The notes: generated from the sequence alone by a model not told the origin. 49,179 nucleotides of DNA from TH5896 sp049578985 (GCA_049578985.1 JBAUMZ010000050.1:1-49179); one strand, 5' to 3'. Positions 15,829 to 24,849 are shown, counted from the stretch's first letter. Program-made: numbers and translations.

Positions 15829-16317
15829 ATGAAAATACTAGGTACGCAAGAATTCTCTAGTCTTATGTACATAGCCTGCCTTACAATTACTTCGATCGCT
15901 TTTGGCTCCCTGTTTGCAACTCCGCAGATATTGTTCGCCCAAGGCGAGGCGAATGAGACATTTTTTGAAGCAGCGGTAAGAGAAGCTCAGACACAGCAGC
16001 AACAAAATCAGACAGGAGGAGGAGGAGGAGGAGCAGCACCAGAAGCAACAGCAGCAGCAGCACCAGAAGCAACAACAGCAGCAGCACCAGAAGCAGCAGC
16101 AGCGCCTCCTAGCTCAGGCGGAGCGAATGAGACTTTTTTTGAAGCAGCGGTAAGAGAAGCTCAGACACAGCAGCCGGAAGCAGCAGCACCACCAGAAGCA
16201 GCAGCACCACCAGAAGCAGCGCCTCCTAGCTCAACAGAGCAGCAAAACCAGACCCAATCGCAGAATCCATTCGAACAATTAGGTCAAGCAATATCAAGGC
16301 TCTTTGGCGGGAATTAA
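15829..16317 (+). CDS. Secreted Ala/Pro/Glu-rich repeat protein
   Basis: I do not recognise this 162-residue protein, but its layout is clear. Residues 1-37 form a signal peptide ending ILFAQG. A block ANETFFEAAVREAQTQQ occurs at about residues 41-57 and again at 98-114. Between and after them lie low-complexity runs of Gly, then APEA(T/A) and PPEAA units. The C-terminus is NPFEQLGQAISRLFGG, an amphipathic helix. The repeats are also near-identical at DNA level, indicating recent duplication and slippage. A surface, biofilm or cell-wall-like role is plausible for such a secreted disordered protein, though unproved. The ATG at 15829 gives the signal peptide. Confidence 0.7.
   Translation: MKILGTQEFSSLMYIACLTITSIAFGSLFATPQILFAQGEANETFFEAAVREAQTQQQQNQTGGGGGGAAPEATAAAAPEATTAAAPEAAAAPPSSGGANETFFEAAVREAQTQQPEAAAPPEAAAPPEAAPPSSTEQQNQTQSQNPFEQLGQAISRLFGGN
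15955..16180 (+). repeat. Direct DNA repeat inside the secreted protein gene
   Basis: A block of about 50 bp starting GAATGAGACATTTTTTGAAG (about 15951) recurs at about 16124 with few changes, separated by GCAGCA-type triplet runs. Slippage at the triplets would alter protein length without changing the frame. Confidence 0.6.
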
Positions 16318-17288
16318 TATCCAATACTGAATAGCTTCGAATTGAACCGCTCCATAAAATTGGAGCCTTCACCCTTTTTTTCTTAATTTCCGATGATTTA
16401 GTTATATAGATCAACATTACAAATGTCATATACTTTCAGATGGTCTCAGCATTCAGTTTAAATTCAAAATTCGGTTATCACAGATACTGTTACCATAAAC
16501 ACATCCTTACTCCTCTCCAGCTTGTAGAACTCTTTGACCCATTTGGATTGCCTAGTCATTACGTTTCCTAAATTTTAAACAAATAGAGTTAGTAACCAAT
16601 GAGTATCCATGCCCTAATATTCAGGTCAACCAGCAAACTTTGCTTATTAATTTATTCATGTTCAGCAGGTGAGGCAGCTAAAGGGTTGGTGTACTCGCCG
16701 ATTAAACCCAAACGATAACTAAGTTCCGGAACACCTTATAAGTGAAAAAGTTAAGTTTTGTACGAGTTTGTCACGAATCCGCATGGTTAGGCGGGGAGAT
16801 AGTCTAAAGTGGCTGCCTCGCTCTGCCGCCTTGTGGATACATTGCATGACGACATCATTTAGTACGCTATATGAACGAATTCCGTTAGAGTAATAAGTAT
16901 CAATTTAATAATAATGCATGAAGACATAGGCTATCAGCAGAAATTCCTCATAATTTTCAATACCCTCTAATTTTCGAGCGACCCGCTATTGCTCTCAATT
17001 ACTGAAATAGGACGGAAATAGCAATTGCAACTTATTCAGGCACTTTCTCTTGGTACTAGTTATATAATACTAGGCATTGAGGCATTTAGGACTAGTCTAG
17101 TATTTAAATTCAGACTCGTCATTTATCTTCAGGATACCGCTGCATCTCCTCCAATTCTAATTGCTTCATTCCCATTGTCAGCACAGATCAGGGTAGGATT
17201 AGAAATATATGTTAACCAAATTTATGGGTTATTTTGCAGAATATACAATGGTAAAGACAATAGAAATGAATTATTATTATTATTTTAA
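16318..17288. other. Long spacer, nothing firm
   Basis: A minus-strand 31-residue frame (16464-16559, MTRQSKWVKEFYKLERSK and a hydrophobic end) looks protein-like and may be a microprotein or fragment. A TTG-started plus frame at 17025-17288 abuts the transporter gene but has poor composition and no ribosome site, so it is not called. Confidence 0.35.
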
Positions 17289-18356
17289 ATGGTGGAAGTA
17301 CTCGTATTGCCACTCTTGATTCAAAAGTCATGGGTTGTATTTGTTTATGCTATAACTATTTCTATCGAATCAATAGTCATTGAATATTTAACAACTAATT
17401 CATCTATACAAATTTCTCCGATTCTACTATCAGCGATAAGCATAACCTTGGCGGGTATAATGCTATTAATGGTAACGGGAATTGTTCTTAAGAAAAAGGA
17501 CGGAATTATTATCCTTTTCATGAGATCTTGGAAGAATCTTTTATTAGCATCTCTGTTTCTATCGATCGGAATATTTACATGGTATGATTCCATTAATAGG
17601 GTTGGTGCTTCAAAGGAGCTCCTTATTGCAGGACCACTAGAAATTGTGATAATAGTTCTTCTGGCAAGAGCCCTCTTGAGAGAGATATTGAAAAGTATTC
17701 ACATTATTGGTATAGCACTGGCGTTATTCGGGTTCATTTTGGCTATTATGAGTGATTCTGGCATTAATGAGGATAAAGAAAATATAGGCTTCATTGGGTT
17801 ATCAAATGCATCAACATTAAGAGACACATATACTGTCACTTTTGGAGATTCGGAGGCCATAATTTCTGCATTTGGATTTGCGTTAGGTGTTCTCTTTCTA
17901 ACAAAACTAGTATCAAGACATTCATCAATAGAAGTGGCAGCTTCTTCAATGCTGATTTCTGGTTTCATCCTAATTGGATTTATGATCGCAGGGGTATTGT
18001 TGGACGAGGTGCAAGACTCTTCAACTGGTGGGACATACATACTAGCCTACGATATTGAAAATAACCAACAACTAATAATCATTATTGTAATCTTGATAGT
18101 ATTTTCACTGCTACCATTTGTAGGATCGTTATCATATTCAACAGGCCTAAGTAGGATAGGAGCATCTCTTACGGCTACCATAGGCTCTTCGAGCATCCTA
18201 ATTACGCTCGTTGCACAGCTCCTGTTGGTAGGATTAGGATTTCCCAGCAATCTACCCAATAACATATATCTAGCTGTGTTAGGAGGCATCATAGGTTTTT
18301 TAGGGATATACGTCATACATATGCACGATTACTCTCTGCATTCCACCAAGGTATAG
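17289..18356 (+). CDS. EamA/DMT-type membrane transporter
   Basis: This 355-residue integral membrane protein has about ten hydrophobic helices in two halves, as in the drug/metabolite transporter superfamily. The first half has SWKNLLLASLFLSIGIFTWY and VGASKELLIAGPLEIVIIVL, the second FVGSLSYSTGLSRIGASLTA followed by SSILITLVAQLLLVG. These lie where EamA domains carry their conserved helix 3-4 segments. A soluble loop of about 30 residues (DKENIGFIGLSNASTLRDTY) divides the halves. The substrate cannot be predicted; family members export amino acids, nucleotide sugars or other metabolites. No coupled gene gives a hint. The ATG at 17289 starts directly at a hydrophobic helix. Confidence 0.8.
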   Translation: MVEVLVLPLLIQKSWVVFVYAITISIESIVIEYLTTNSSIQISPILLSAISITLAGIMLLMVTGIVLKKKDGIIILFMRSWKNLLLASLFLSIGIFTWYDSINRVGASKELLIAGPLEIVIIVLLARALLREILKSIHIIGIALALFGFILAIMSDSGINEDKENIGFIGLSNASTLRDTYTVTFGDSEAIISAFGFALGVLFLTKLVSRHSSIEVAASSMLISGFILIGFMIAGVLLDEVQDSSTGGTYILAYDIENNQQLIIIIVILIVFSLLPFVGSLSYSTGLSRIGASLTATIGSSSILITLVAQLLLVGLGFPSNLPNNIYLAVLGGIIGFLGIYVIHMHDYSLHSTKV

Positions 18357-18592
18357 AAATTGTGGTTGGTGGATCCGGTACCAGGGGTCATTATATGGGA
18401 CCCCTTCTATTGATTCCTAATACTCAATGAGGAGCAAGATGAGTGCAATTAGACGTTCATTATGATTATTACTACTACATTAGTTATCGCGTAATAGCAG
18501 CCGCATAATGGGGGGGGAATACCCTGATTCCTATTTTACAAATGTAGGTTTCATTACCATTATGATATATGAGTTGGTATTTAAAATCAAGA

Positions 18593-19603
18593 TCATCTAT
18601 ACTCATCACCGCAGTCCCCGATTATGTCAAACAGGTTGTTTGACTTCTTGCATACGGCATCTATAGCATCAAAATCTGACCTATCCAACTTCAAATTGAA
18701 TACCCGTTCATTACTGACTCTGTGGTCCACTATTCCGAGTCTAGTGCCGATAATAACTCCAGCTACTATTGGACTATCAAGTATGTATCGTGTTGCTATA
18801 TTCGCAATACTCACATTATGTTTTTGTGCAATTGCCTTCAAATTCGACAGGAGTTCTTGAAACAAATTCCATCCACCCCATGCTTCTATCATTTGGTGAT
18901 ATTTTCGCAGACTTAATGTGTCTAATTCATCAGCAGAGGGTTTCACTCTTTCGAAGTAACGATCAGACAGTAACCCGCCGCAGAGGCTTCCATAGGCAAG
19001 AAGACAGATGCCGTGCTGCTGACAGAACGGTATCATTTTTACCTCCGGTCTTCGATCAATGATTGAATACTGAATCTGGTTCGACACGATTGGAAAGTCG
19101 GCATCCATCATGATTTGTAATCGTTCTGTATCGAAATTTGTAAGACCTATATCCTTGATTATTCCTTTATCTCTAAGATCGATTAGGTATTTGAGAGCAT
19201 CCATGTAATACGGATTATCGTAGTCCCACCAGTGAAATTGAAGTAAATCAATCGAGCTAACATTCATTCTGTTGAGTGATTTTTGTATATTTTCGATAAC
19301 TACAGAACGTGTAATTTTTCCTGGACGTGGCACCCACTTTGTCAATGCCTGAATTCGATCAAGCTCTTTGTTGCCTCTTAATTTCAGTAACCTACGTCTG
19401 AATTCCCCTATAAGGTCTTCTGCTGGCCCATAAATGTCAGCCAGATCCCAAGTCGTGAATCCTGAATCATGGTATCTTAGCATATCTTGAACTGCCTTTT
19501 CATGATCAACATGCCCATGTCCGCCTGCAACCTGCCACATTCCATTAAGGATTCTGCATACTGTCAGATCATCATCAAGTTTGTATGTTGATAGCTGGTT
19601 CAT
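18593..19603 (-). CDS. Aldo/keto reductase
   Basis: This 336-residue soluble oxidoreductase has the (beta/alpha)8 fold and uses NAD(P)H to reduce aldehydes or ketones. The catalytic tetrad is visible: D53 and Y58 (TWDLADIYGPAE), K89 (ALTKW) and H124 (LLQFHWWDYDN). Further typical pieces are DIGLTNFDTERLQ and the cofactor-binding end around VAGVIIGTRLGIVDHRVSNE. The FHWWDYDN variant occurs in a subgroup of uncharacterised reductases of archaea, plants and fungi. The substrate is not predictable. The gene stands alone between a transporter and a provirus scar. Confidence 0.9.
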   Translation of the reverse strand: MNQLSTYKLDDDLTVCRILNGMWQVAGGHGHVDHEKAVQDMLRYHDSGFTTWDLADIYGPAEDLIGEFRRRLLKLRGNKELDRIQALTKWVPRPGKITRSVVIENIQKSLNRMNVSSIDLLQFHWWDYDNPYYMDALKYLIDLRDKGIIKDIGLTNFDTERLQIMMDADFPIVSNQIQYSIIDRRPEVKMIPFCQQHGICLLAYGSLCGGLLSDRYFERVKPSADELDTLSLRKYHQMIEAWGGWNLFQELLSNLKAIAQKHNVSIANIATRYILDSPIVAGVIIGTRLGIVDHRVSNERVFNLKLDRSDFDAIDAVCKKSNNLFDIIGDCGDEYR

Positions 19604-19924
19604 GGCACATTTCTATTATCCATTGTATTTTTACCCGGTGGCCATAAAGTTAAGTAGAGACAGGGCTCCATAAACCATCGAAATAACTCCACTCCGATAA
19701 TGAAAAAGTCATGTTGCAGAAGGAGGAGTCCTCGCTAAAATGCACTTACATTCTTTGAGGTAAACTAGTAAATAATCTTTTCTAATCTTTTTATTTGATT
19801 ATCATATTTATTTACAAGATCGCTCTAGAAATATTTTGTGTGGATAGGCAAAAAAAGATGCAACAAATAAGTATTAAATGCAGGATATACTGCAATTAAA
19901 TAATACCGCAACTAAAACTAGGCG
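19604..19924. other. Spacer before the provirus, with a palindromic site
   Basis: No gene or tRNA is seen here. TGCAG-GATATA-CTGCA at 19879-19894 is an inverted repeat about 30-45 bp upstream of the integrase start. It overlaps where a promoter would lie, so it could be an operator. No attachment repeat could be matched by eye to the other end near 25.2 kb. Confidence 0.4.
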
Positions 19925-20278
19925 TTGACTGTCACCTCCTCCGAGGACGAGATTCAGAATTGCACTTTACAGAATGAGGAAGAAAGAAGAATCTATCTTG
20001 TAACTGATGGGATAAAGTCACTTCAAACTAAGAAGACATACCTCTCAGCATTCAACTATTTTCTTAAAATGACCGTAGAGAGTCATGACCTTAAGGCTTT
20101 ACTCGACTACAAACCTAGTGTTATCGAGTCCAAAATCATAAGACATATCGAACGTCTTTAAGAACGAAAGATATCGTACTCAGCGATACATGTTAGTTAT
20201 GCTGCTATCGTTCACTTCTTTGAAATCAACGATATCAATCTCAATACACGAAAGATAAAGCGGTTCTTTCCAGTCTGA
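19925..20278 (+). pseudogene. Tyrosine-recombinase integrase, N-terminal remnant
   Basis: This is the N-terminal SAM-like, core-binding end of a phage-type tyrosine recombinase. The first 78 codons include SLQTKKTYLSAFNYFLK, the usual core-binding start. TAA at 20159-20161 interrupts, but the same frame continues sensibly after it: KISYSAIHVSYAAIVHFFEI, NDINLNTRKIKRFFP, ending at TGA 20276-20278. The catalytic domain (R-H-R-Y) is absent. The gene is thus inactivated both by a nonsense change and by loss of its 3-prime half. The cut may mark an old integration or recombination junction. Confidence 0.7.
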
Positions 20279-20279
20279 T

Positions 20280-20460
20280 CGATATTCAACGGATAGGCCT
20301 TATTCCAACTTCTTCTATTAATATAAAATATTTTTCTACCATCTTCACCCTCATTTAAGCACGCATTGCTACTAGTACGTACAATAATAGAAAAGACAGT
20401 TAGACTTGGGACAGTTGGGACACCAATGTTTCTATAATATTCTTCTATCAATGTTAGCAT
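20280..20460 (-). pseudogene. Truncated small viral gene
   Basis: This frame begins with ATG at 20460, overlapping the helicase remnant by 7 bp, as in a coupled operon. It reads LTLIEEYYRNIGVPTVPSL and KIFYINRRSWNKAYPL. Its 3-prime end runs into the antisense of the integrase remnant from about 20278, so the real C-terminus was replaced at the junction. The open frame nominally ends at 20212. The family is unknown. Confidence 0.4.
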
Positions 20461-21038
20461 ATTATCTCCTCTAGGTTGCTTTGTTCTTCCATTTTCTTAC
20501 TGGCCCAGTCAACAAGCCCAACGTCTATCCAACAGTAAACCCTTTCGCCCTTCAACCTGAAACGGTCATATTTCAAATGATGATCGTCAGTTAACTTTCT
20601 GCTAAACGATTGGTCTGATTCAGGCGCTAGCCCATGATCACGGCAAAACTTTTCGTAATATTCGTACATCTCTAATTTGGGTATTTTGTTGCCGATGTCA
20701 GGCCTTAACGCCTTTTCGTAGAAATATTTCACAGGATTTGAACCCCTGGTATACTTGTCGTAGGTTTCGGCCATACTCTCACTAGTTATTTTCCTAATGC
20801 CGTGTTTCAATACCCTTGGCAACCTCGAAAGGAGTTCATACAATAGGCCTGAAAACTCCTCTTCCGTAGTAAGTTTGTCGAGAAGGTCTGGATCGTCCTT
20901 CTCTCCGAAAAACTGCTGGGTAAAGTTGATGATTAGAATCCGTCTAAAGAATGCGTCTGTTAAGTCCTCAGTTTCTGGGATTTTATTGCACGAAAATATC
21001 AGTCTCCCCTTCCTAAACCAGAATAATGATATGATCAT
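20454..21038 (-). pseudogene. SF3/D5-type viral helicase-primase, C-terminal remnant
   Basis: This encodes the C-terminal 194 residues of a viral replication helicase of the D5/P4 primase-helicase group. Diagnostic parts are GRLIFSCNKIPETEDLTDAF, which matches motif C (sensor Asn) of superfamily 3, and the arginine-finger region FFRRILIINF. A helical linker and the winged-helix-like C-terminal region (YEYYEKFCRDHGLAPES, FSRKLTD) follow, as in D5 proteins. Walker A and B and the primase part are missing; upstream DNA (21013-21150) shows only a different frame. The gene is therefore truncated at its 5-prime end and cannot drive replication. Confidence 0.75.
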
Positions 21039-21150
21039 CGATGATACTGTCCTTATCCAAGTTTATTTTACTGTGCTTGTAGGCGTTCTTATCTTCTTTA
21101 CCATACAAAGACATTTCGCTGCTGATGAGAGTTACAGCGTTGTCTCCATA
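21013..21150 (-). pseudogene. Short unknown frame upstream of the helicase remnant
   Basis: This minus frame overlaps the start of the helicase remnant and contains VTLISSEMSLYGKEDKNAYK and HSKINLDKDSIIDD. It may be a small viral gene or a rearranged piece. Function is unknown. Confidence 0.25.
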
Positions 21151-21231
21151 TTATAGCCAGTAACAGAGTGCCACTTTTCATCCCTACCTAGGCTTAGGAA
21201 TAGGAATCATAGGAGGATGAATTTGATCCCC

Positions 21232-21414
21232 TTATGTTCTCAAATGACCAACGTATTCGAGATTTCCATTTGAAATAAGCGGAATCAGATCACCGGGAGA
21301 AGTCCAAGAAGGGGGAGTTGAAGTAAGTGGCACACCAGCAGCAGCAGCATAACTAGCAAGGATCAGTTCGGAGCAAAACCATTTGTCATTTGTCACGTCA
21401 TTTCTTAACAATAG
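21232..21414 (-). pseudogene. Permuted papain-like amidase, C-terminal fragment
   Basis: An open minus stretch of 60 codons without a start contains KWFCSELILASYAAAAGVPL, then PPSWTSPGDLIPL and LEYVGHLRT. The W-F-C-S-E-L piece with a following PSWTSPGDL matches the nucleophile-Cys half of the YiiX/NlpC-P60 permuted papain-like superfamily. These cleave amide bonds in lipids, peptides or cell-wall polymers; in viruses they can aid entry or release. The part before the Cys, carrying the His, is missing, so this is a fossil. It lies between the helicase remnant and the membrane protein gene. Confidence 0.5.
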
Positions 21415-21438
21415 TCAATGTTAAATGTAGTTTGTTAG

Positions 21439-22167
21439 TTGGTATTAAGCTGGACATTCACTGACTTGTCATCTCCTAGTAATGTACGAGAGTTTTACCC
21501 TTATGCGGTTAATATCATTTATGCAGTAATCATAACCCTGAGCTTTGAAATAGCAGCAAAGGTGTTTATCCCTCTCGACACTCCGTTTCAATCATATGAT
21601 AGTTTTCTACGGAGCTCTGCATTAGTCTTAAGTTATTTCTTCATTATTTCAGGATGGATAGGCTATACAAAATCAATAGCTAAACGACCTCATAGAGAAA
21701 GCCAACTAGGCAATGCTCGATTTGTGATTGATTTGGTTATCCTATTCCTTGCGTTCTACCTTCTTAGTCTAACCGAGCCGGAAAGGTTTGAATCTTTTGT
21801 TTCTGTCTTTAACACATTCATTTGGATATTTCCCATAAGCTTCATGGCCTATATTATCTGGGATGCTCTCAAGTACTTTGAGTACAGAACAAGCTCGGAA
21901 GAAAGACAAACCAGCATAAGCCGTTGGAGAGTGACAGGATACGCTTTTGCGCTTCTTCTGGTTCAGGCAACAGTATATTCAAATCTTGCAATATCGGATT
22001 ACTACGAACGGTTAACGTGGGATAATCAAAGTATCTCGGAGTTTCCCTTTATTATCACCTCGACCGTCATAATATTCCTCTATAGGAGAAGGAAGTGGCC
22101 AGTTCCTGATACTTCATTTCGAAAGAAAGCATTAAAACGTAGACCATCGACTAAGCCAGACAACTGA
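21439..22167 (+). CDS. Hypothetical six-helix membrane protein
   Basis: I do not recognise this intact 242-residue protein. It has about six hydrophobic helices (for example VNIIYAVIITLSFEIAAKVF and RFVIDLVILFLAFYLLSL) and a very basic C-terminal tail (RRRKWPVPDTSFRKKALKRR), placing the tail in the cytoplasm. The start is a TTG at 21439; no ATG lies nearby in frame. It is one of the few unbroken genes inside the provirus scar. It could be a late-surviving viral gene, for example in exclusion or release, or a host gene inserted there. No motif supports a specific role. Confidence 0.6.
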   Translation: MVLSWTFTDLSSPSNVREFYPYAVNIIYAVIITLSFEIAAKVFIPLDTPFQSYDSFLRSSALVLSYFFIISGWIGYTKSIAKRPHRESQLGNARFVIDLVILFLAFYLLSLTEPERFESFVSVFNTFIWIFPISFMAYIIWDALKYFEYRTSSEERQTSISRWRVTGYAFALLLVQATVYSNLAISDYYERLTWDNQSISEFPFIITSTVIIFLYRRRKWPVPDTSFRKKALKRRPSTKPDN

Positions 22168-22228
22168 AGAAAGAGGGGTCATCTATCATCGTATTTATTA
22201 GAAAGAAAAAGCATAAACTTTCAGATTG

Positions 22229-22426
22229 ATGAGTCTGATTCTCAGGCGGTCGTTAGGCCAGATAAAATGTGAGTTGTATAACCACGAGATATCGGAGGAA
22301 GAGGAAAAAAAGCTTTTTGATAGCGCAGAACGTCAACGCTACACTCACTGTTCTAGATGTAATACGCTCTTGCTTTCGAAAGTGAGTGATGATAGAGATG
22401 ACGAATATTTCTTAAAAGAGCAGTGA
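22229..22426 (+). CDS. Small Cys-rich protein, DUF1660-like
   Basis: The ATG at 22229 gives 65 residues. A C-x4-H pair (CELYNH) and a C-x2-C pair (HCSRCNTLL) frame an acidic helix, suggesting one zinc site. Length and layout resemble DUF1660-type small prophage proteins of unknown role. It is the next plus-strand gene after the membrane protein, 60 bp on, and appears intact. Confidence 0.5.
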   Translation: MSLILRRSLGQIKCELYNHEISEEEEKKLFDSAERQRYTHCSRCNTLLLSKVSDDRDDEYFLKEQ

Positions 22427-22499
22427 TTCGGATTACATTGAAAGATTGAGATAGCCAAAGATCATCATAGGGGCGGCATCTTATCCCTCAGACTCTTCA

Positions 22500-22931
22500 T
22501 CAATGCCAGAACTGCATCGATAGCCTGAATGCGTCCATAAGATCATCATGGCTAGTCGCCTCTTTATCTTAGACACCTTCCGCGTTTTCCACTGCAGTAC
22601 GAAGGGCAGTGATTAGTTTGTTATGTCTTGGATGTATGGCTACCATTCCGTTTTGATACTCTAACAGTTCCTTGCAGTGTGCCAGCATGTTCTTGTGTTC
22701 TTTTGAAAAGGGTACAGGAATGACAAACATGTTCTGCTGTAGGAACTGCAAGTCATAGACTGATGGATAGTTTTTCTTGTAGAATGCAATCTGTTTTGTA
22801 TAGTCAGGATCTTCATTTACTGCCTGCTTCAATGTAGAAATGAATGAGGGGTTTGCAGCATCAACAAATATCCTACATGAGCTATCGAATCTAATGTTGT
22901 ACTCTTCTAACAGTCTAACATTGGTCTGCGT
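22500..22931 (-). pseudogene. Terminase large subunit, C-terminal remnant A
   Basis: This encodes the end of the nuclease domain of a viral DNA-packaging terminase. It starts around TQTNVRLLEEYNIRFDSSC and runs through IFVDAANPSFISTLKQAV and LQFLQQNMFVIPVPFSKEHK to ALRTAVENAEGV. A TAA (about 22569-22571) then interrupts, and the same frame continues as DKEATSHDDLMDAFRLSMQF to the true stop at 22500-22502. The sequence is roughly 70 percent alike to remnant B at 23688-24840. The ATPase domain is absent and upstream DNA belongs to a different gene. Both truncation and nonsense show decay. Confidence 0.8.
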
Positions 22932-22959
22932 GTACAGTGTTCTCAATTTAGAGGGATTT

Positions 22960-22968
22960 TTTATATCT
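22960..22968 (+). promoter_or_regulatory. TATA box of the 22993 gene
   Basis: TTTATATCT is centred 29 bp before the ATG at 22993. It supports that ATG over the longer open frame reaching back to 22840, which is antisense to the terminase remnant. Confidence 0.5.
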
Positions 22969-22992
22969 ATGTCCAATTTATCTAGAGATAAG

Positions 22993-23274
22993 ATGTCGAA
23001 TGAAAAAGAAACGCCAGAAGAGATCATAATTAACAGAGGTGAAATAGTGTACAAAGAGTTAGAGGAGCGTGAAGGACATGAAAGTACAGCAAGGGATATA
23101 CCAATAGAGTCATATGTATATGCTTACCTAAAAGCGATTGACAGTGCATACAAATATCTTATCGATACTCACCTTCACGATAAAACAATGGGTCCACGAC
23201 TAGATGGTCTAAAGGATAGGTTTAACCTAGTCATAGAAGATCTATGGTCATATTATAATGATAAGGAAAAGTAA
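22993..23274 (+). CDS. Small helical proviral protein, unknown
   Basis: This 93-residue soluble protein is acidic and helical, with EEIIINRGEIVYKELEEREG and a second part ESYVYAYLKAIDSAYKYLID ending LIEDLWSYYNDKEK-like. It is not recognised. The start at 22993 is chosen because a TATA box is correctly placed and the earlier codons are antisense to a terminase remnant. It seems intact and probably belongs to the proviral accessory set. Its 3-prime end abuts the junction where the next minus-strand gene is cut. Confidence 0.5.
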   Translation: MSNEKETPEEIIINRGEIVYKELEEREGHESTARDIPIESYVYAYLKAIDSAYKYLIDTHLHDKTMGPRLDGLKDRFNLVIEDLWSYYNDKEK

Positions 23275-23280
23275 GATGGA

Positions 23281-23625
23281 GGACAGTTCCATGTCAACGT
23301 TCTTCATATAATCTGCAAAGTATTCAGGGTTGCCTTGGCTGTCAAGAGTCACTGTCCCACTTTCAACTCTTGATTTAACTTTATCATCCATACATGCAGT
23401 GTATCTTGGAATATCGACCTTCAGTATCCTGTTACCCTGCTCAATGTCTACAGTCTTTTCTTCCGTTTCAATAGTTGTGCCTCCGTTCACATAAGGATCA
23501 TCGGTTGGAGGTGTAGGTTCTGTAAAAACTGGAATCTCAAACGTCACCGCAGACGCTCTTCCCACCAATAATGAAATGAGGGCTATTGTGAGACCAACCA
23601 TCAGAACGTATGCCATAGTATCCAA
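23281..23625 (-). pseudogene. Truncated exported viral or surface protein
   Basis: The frame starts with ATG at 23625 and a hydrophobic helix (AYVLMVGLTIALISLLVG), then VTFEIPVFTEPTPPTDDPY and IEQGNRILKVDIPRYTACMD. After about residue 115 the sequence becomes a string of Leu/Ile, antisense to the preceding gene, so the native C-terminus was lost at a recombination junction near 23280. The open frame nominally ends at 23248. The family is not recognised; an anchored virion or host-surface protein is possible. Confidence 0.45.
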
Positions 23626-23687
23626 CCTGGATTGTAGCAGAATAGGGATATTGAACGTTACCTGTTCATACCTCTTGTACTACCCAG

Positions 23688-24840
23688 TCAATGCCAGAAC
23701 TGCAGTGATAGTTCGAAACTATCGAATAGGTCGTCATGTGACGTAGCTTCCTTATTCAGGCTACCTTCACCATTCTCTACTGCCGTTCTTAACGCGGTTA
23801 TCAGTTTGTTAAACTTAGGATGAATAGCAACCTGTCCATTCTTGTACTCTAGCATTTCTTTAGTATGGGCTAACATCTCCTTATGGTACTTGGCAAAGGG
23901 TACGGGTATGACAAACATATTCTGTTGTAAGAATTGCAAATCATATATGGAAGGATAAGACTTCTTGTAGTACTATATCTGCTTGTCATATTCTGGGTCT
24001 TCGTCTACTCTGTCTTTAAGGGCCCTGATAAATGAGGGATTAGCACCATCTACAAAGATACGACAACGATTATCGAATCTGATGTCATATTGGTCTAACA
24101 AACGAACTGTTGTGTTTATCATCTCATTGAAATCAGGTCTATGATATTCTTCTGCATGTAGAACGTGGACTAGTCCGTCTCTTAACTCAGTGATGCACAC
24201 ACCAAAGTTTGATGAACCGAAACCAGGGTCTAGGCCTACAGACTTCTGCGTGTATGCATTGTTAACATTGGCAACATCGTATCTCTTCCCTTTCTCAATC
24301 GCAGCCTCTATGTCCTTTGTGTGGAAGACGTTGCCTATTAATCCAAGATACTTCAGATTGTATTCTCGCTCAAATGAAGGCGACTGTTTGGCAGCGTCTA
24401 TCTCATCTTGTGTGTATATCTTGTTTAGTCCATAAGTATAATCGAGTAAGATTCTTTTGGGTTCTTTCTCTATCCTTTCGAATAGGCCTTCCGAAGCATT
24501 AGGCGTTGAAACCATAACGATGTACGGATTTGACTTGGCAATGTATCTCTCACTAACATCTCTCGCATCCTGCTGTAGCCCTGGTGGAAAGAAGTCTGCC
24601 TCATCCAGATAGATGAATGATACATCCTTGAGTCCTCGCATCGCATCTAGGTGATGTGATGGATAGGCCTCGATGTGTACTCCATTAAGTTCGATGACTG
24701 TCTCCTTGCTATCAAAGGAAAATTTTAGTGGCTCAAATAATCGCTTCAGTCTATCAATCAGTGTGATTGCTAACTCTATCCTGGGCCCTGTTACGATGCA
24801 CATCTGAGACTTAGCCTGAGTCAGGCGGCAACAGGCAAGT
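23688..24840 (-). pseudogene. Terminase large subunit, remnant B
   Basis: This is most of a head-tail virus packaging motor. The ATPase part retains QMCIVTGPRIELAITLIDRL and Walker B FIYLDEADFF, then the coupling motif MVSTPNASEGLF. The nuclease domain begins SVGLDPGFGSSNFGVCITEL with its first metal-binding Asp, and ends ATSHDDLFDSFELSLQFWH. The Walker A region is missing; upstream only LTQAKS precedes, and the frame is lost by about 24840. A TAG near 23970 (after DPEYDKQI) splits the nuclease part; remnant A has a sense codon there. Truncation and nonsense make it inactive. Confidence 0.85.
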
Positions 24841-24849
24841 AAACGAGCA

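Noticed and set aside
15955..16250. CRISPR-like array
   Set aside because: The repeats are in-frame codon repeats of a secreted protein with no regular unique spacers.
17025..17288. An 87-residue gene directly before the EamA-type transporter
   Set aside because: It needs a TTG start, lacks a ribosome site and a TATA box, and its composition is poor.
23965..23975. TAG in the terminase as pyrrolysine codon
   Set aside because: There is no sign of pyrrolysine machinery, and the gene is also truncated with its twin showing a sense codon at that place; decay is simpler.
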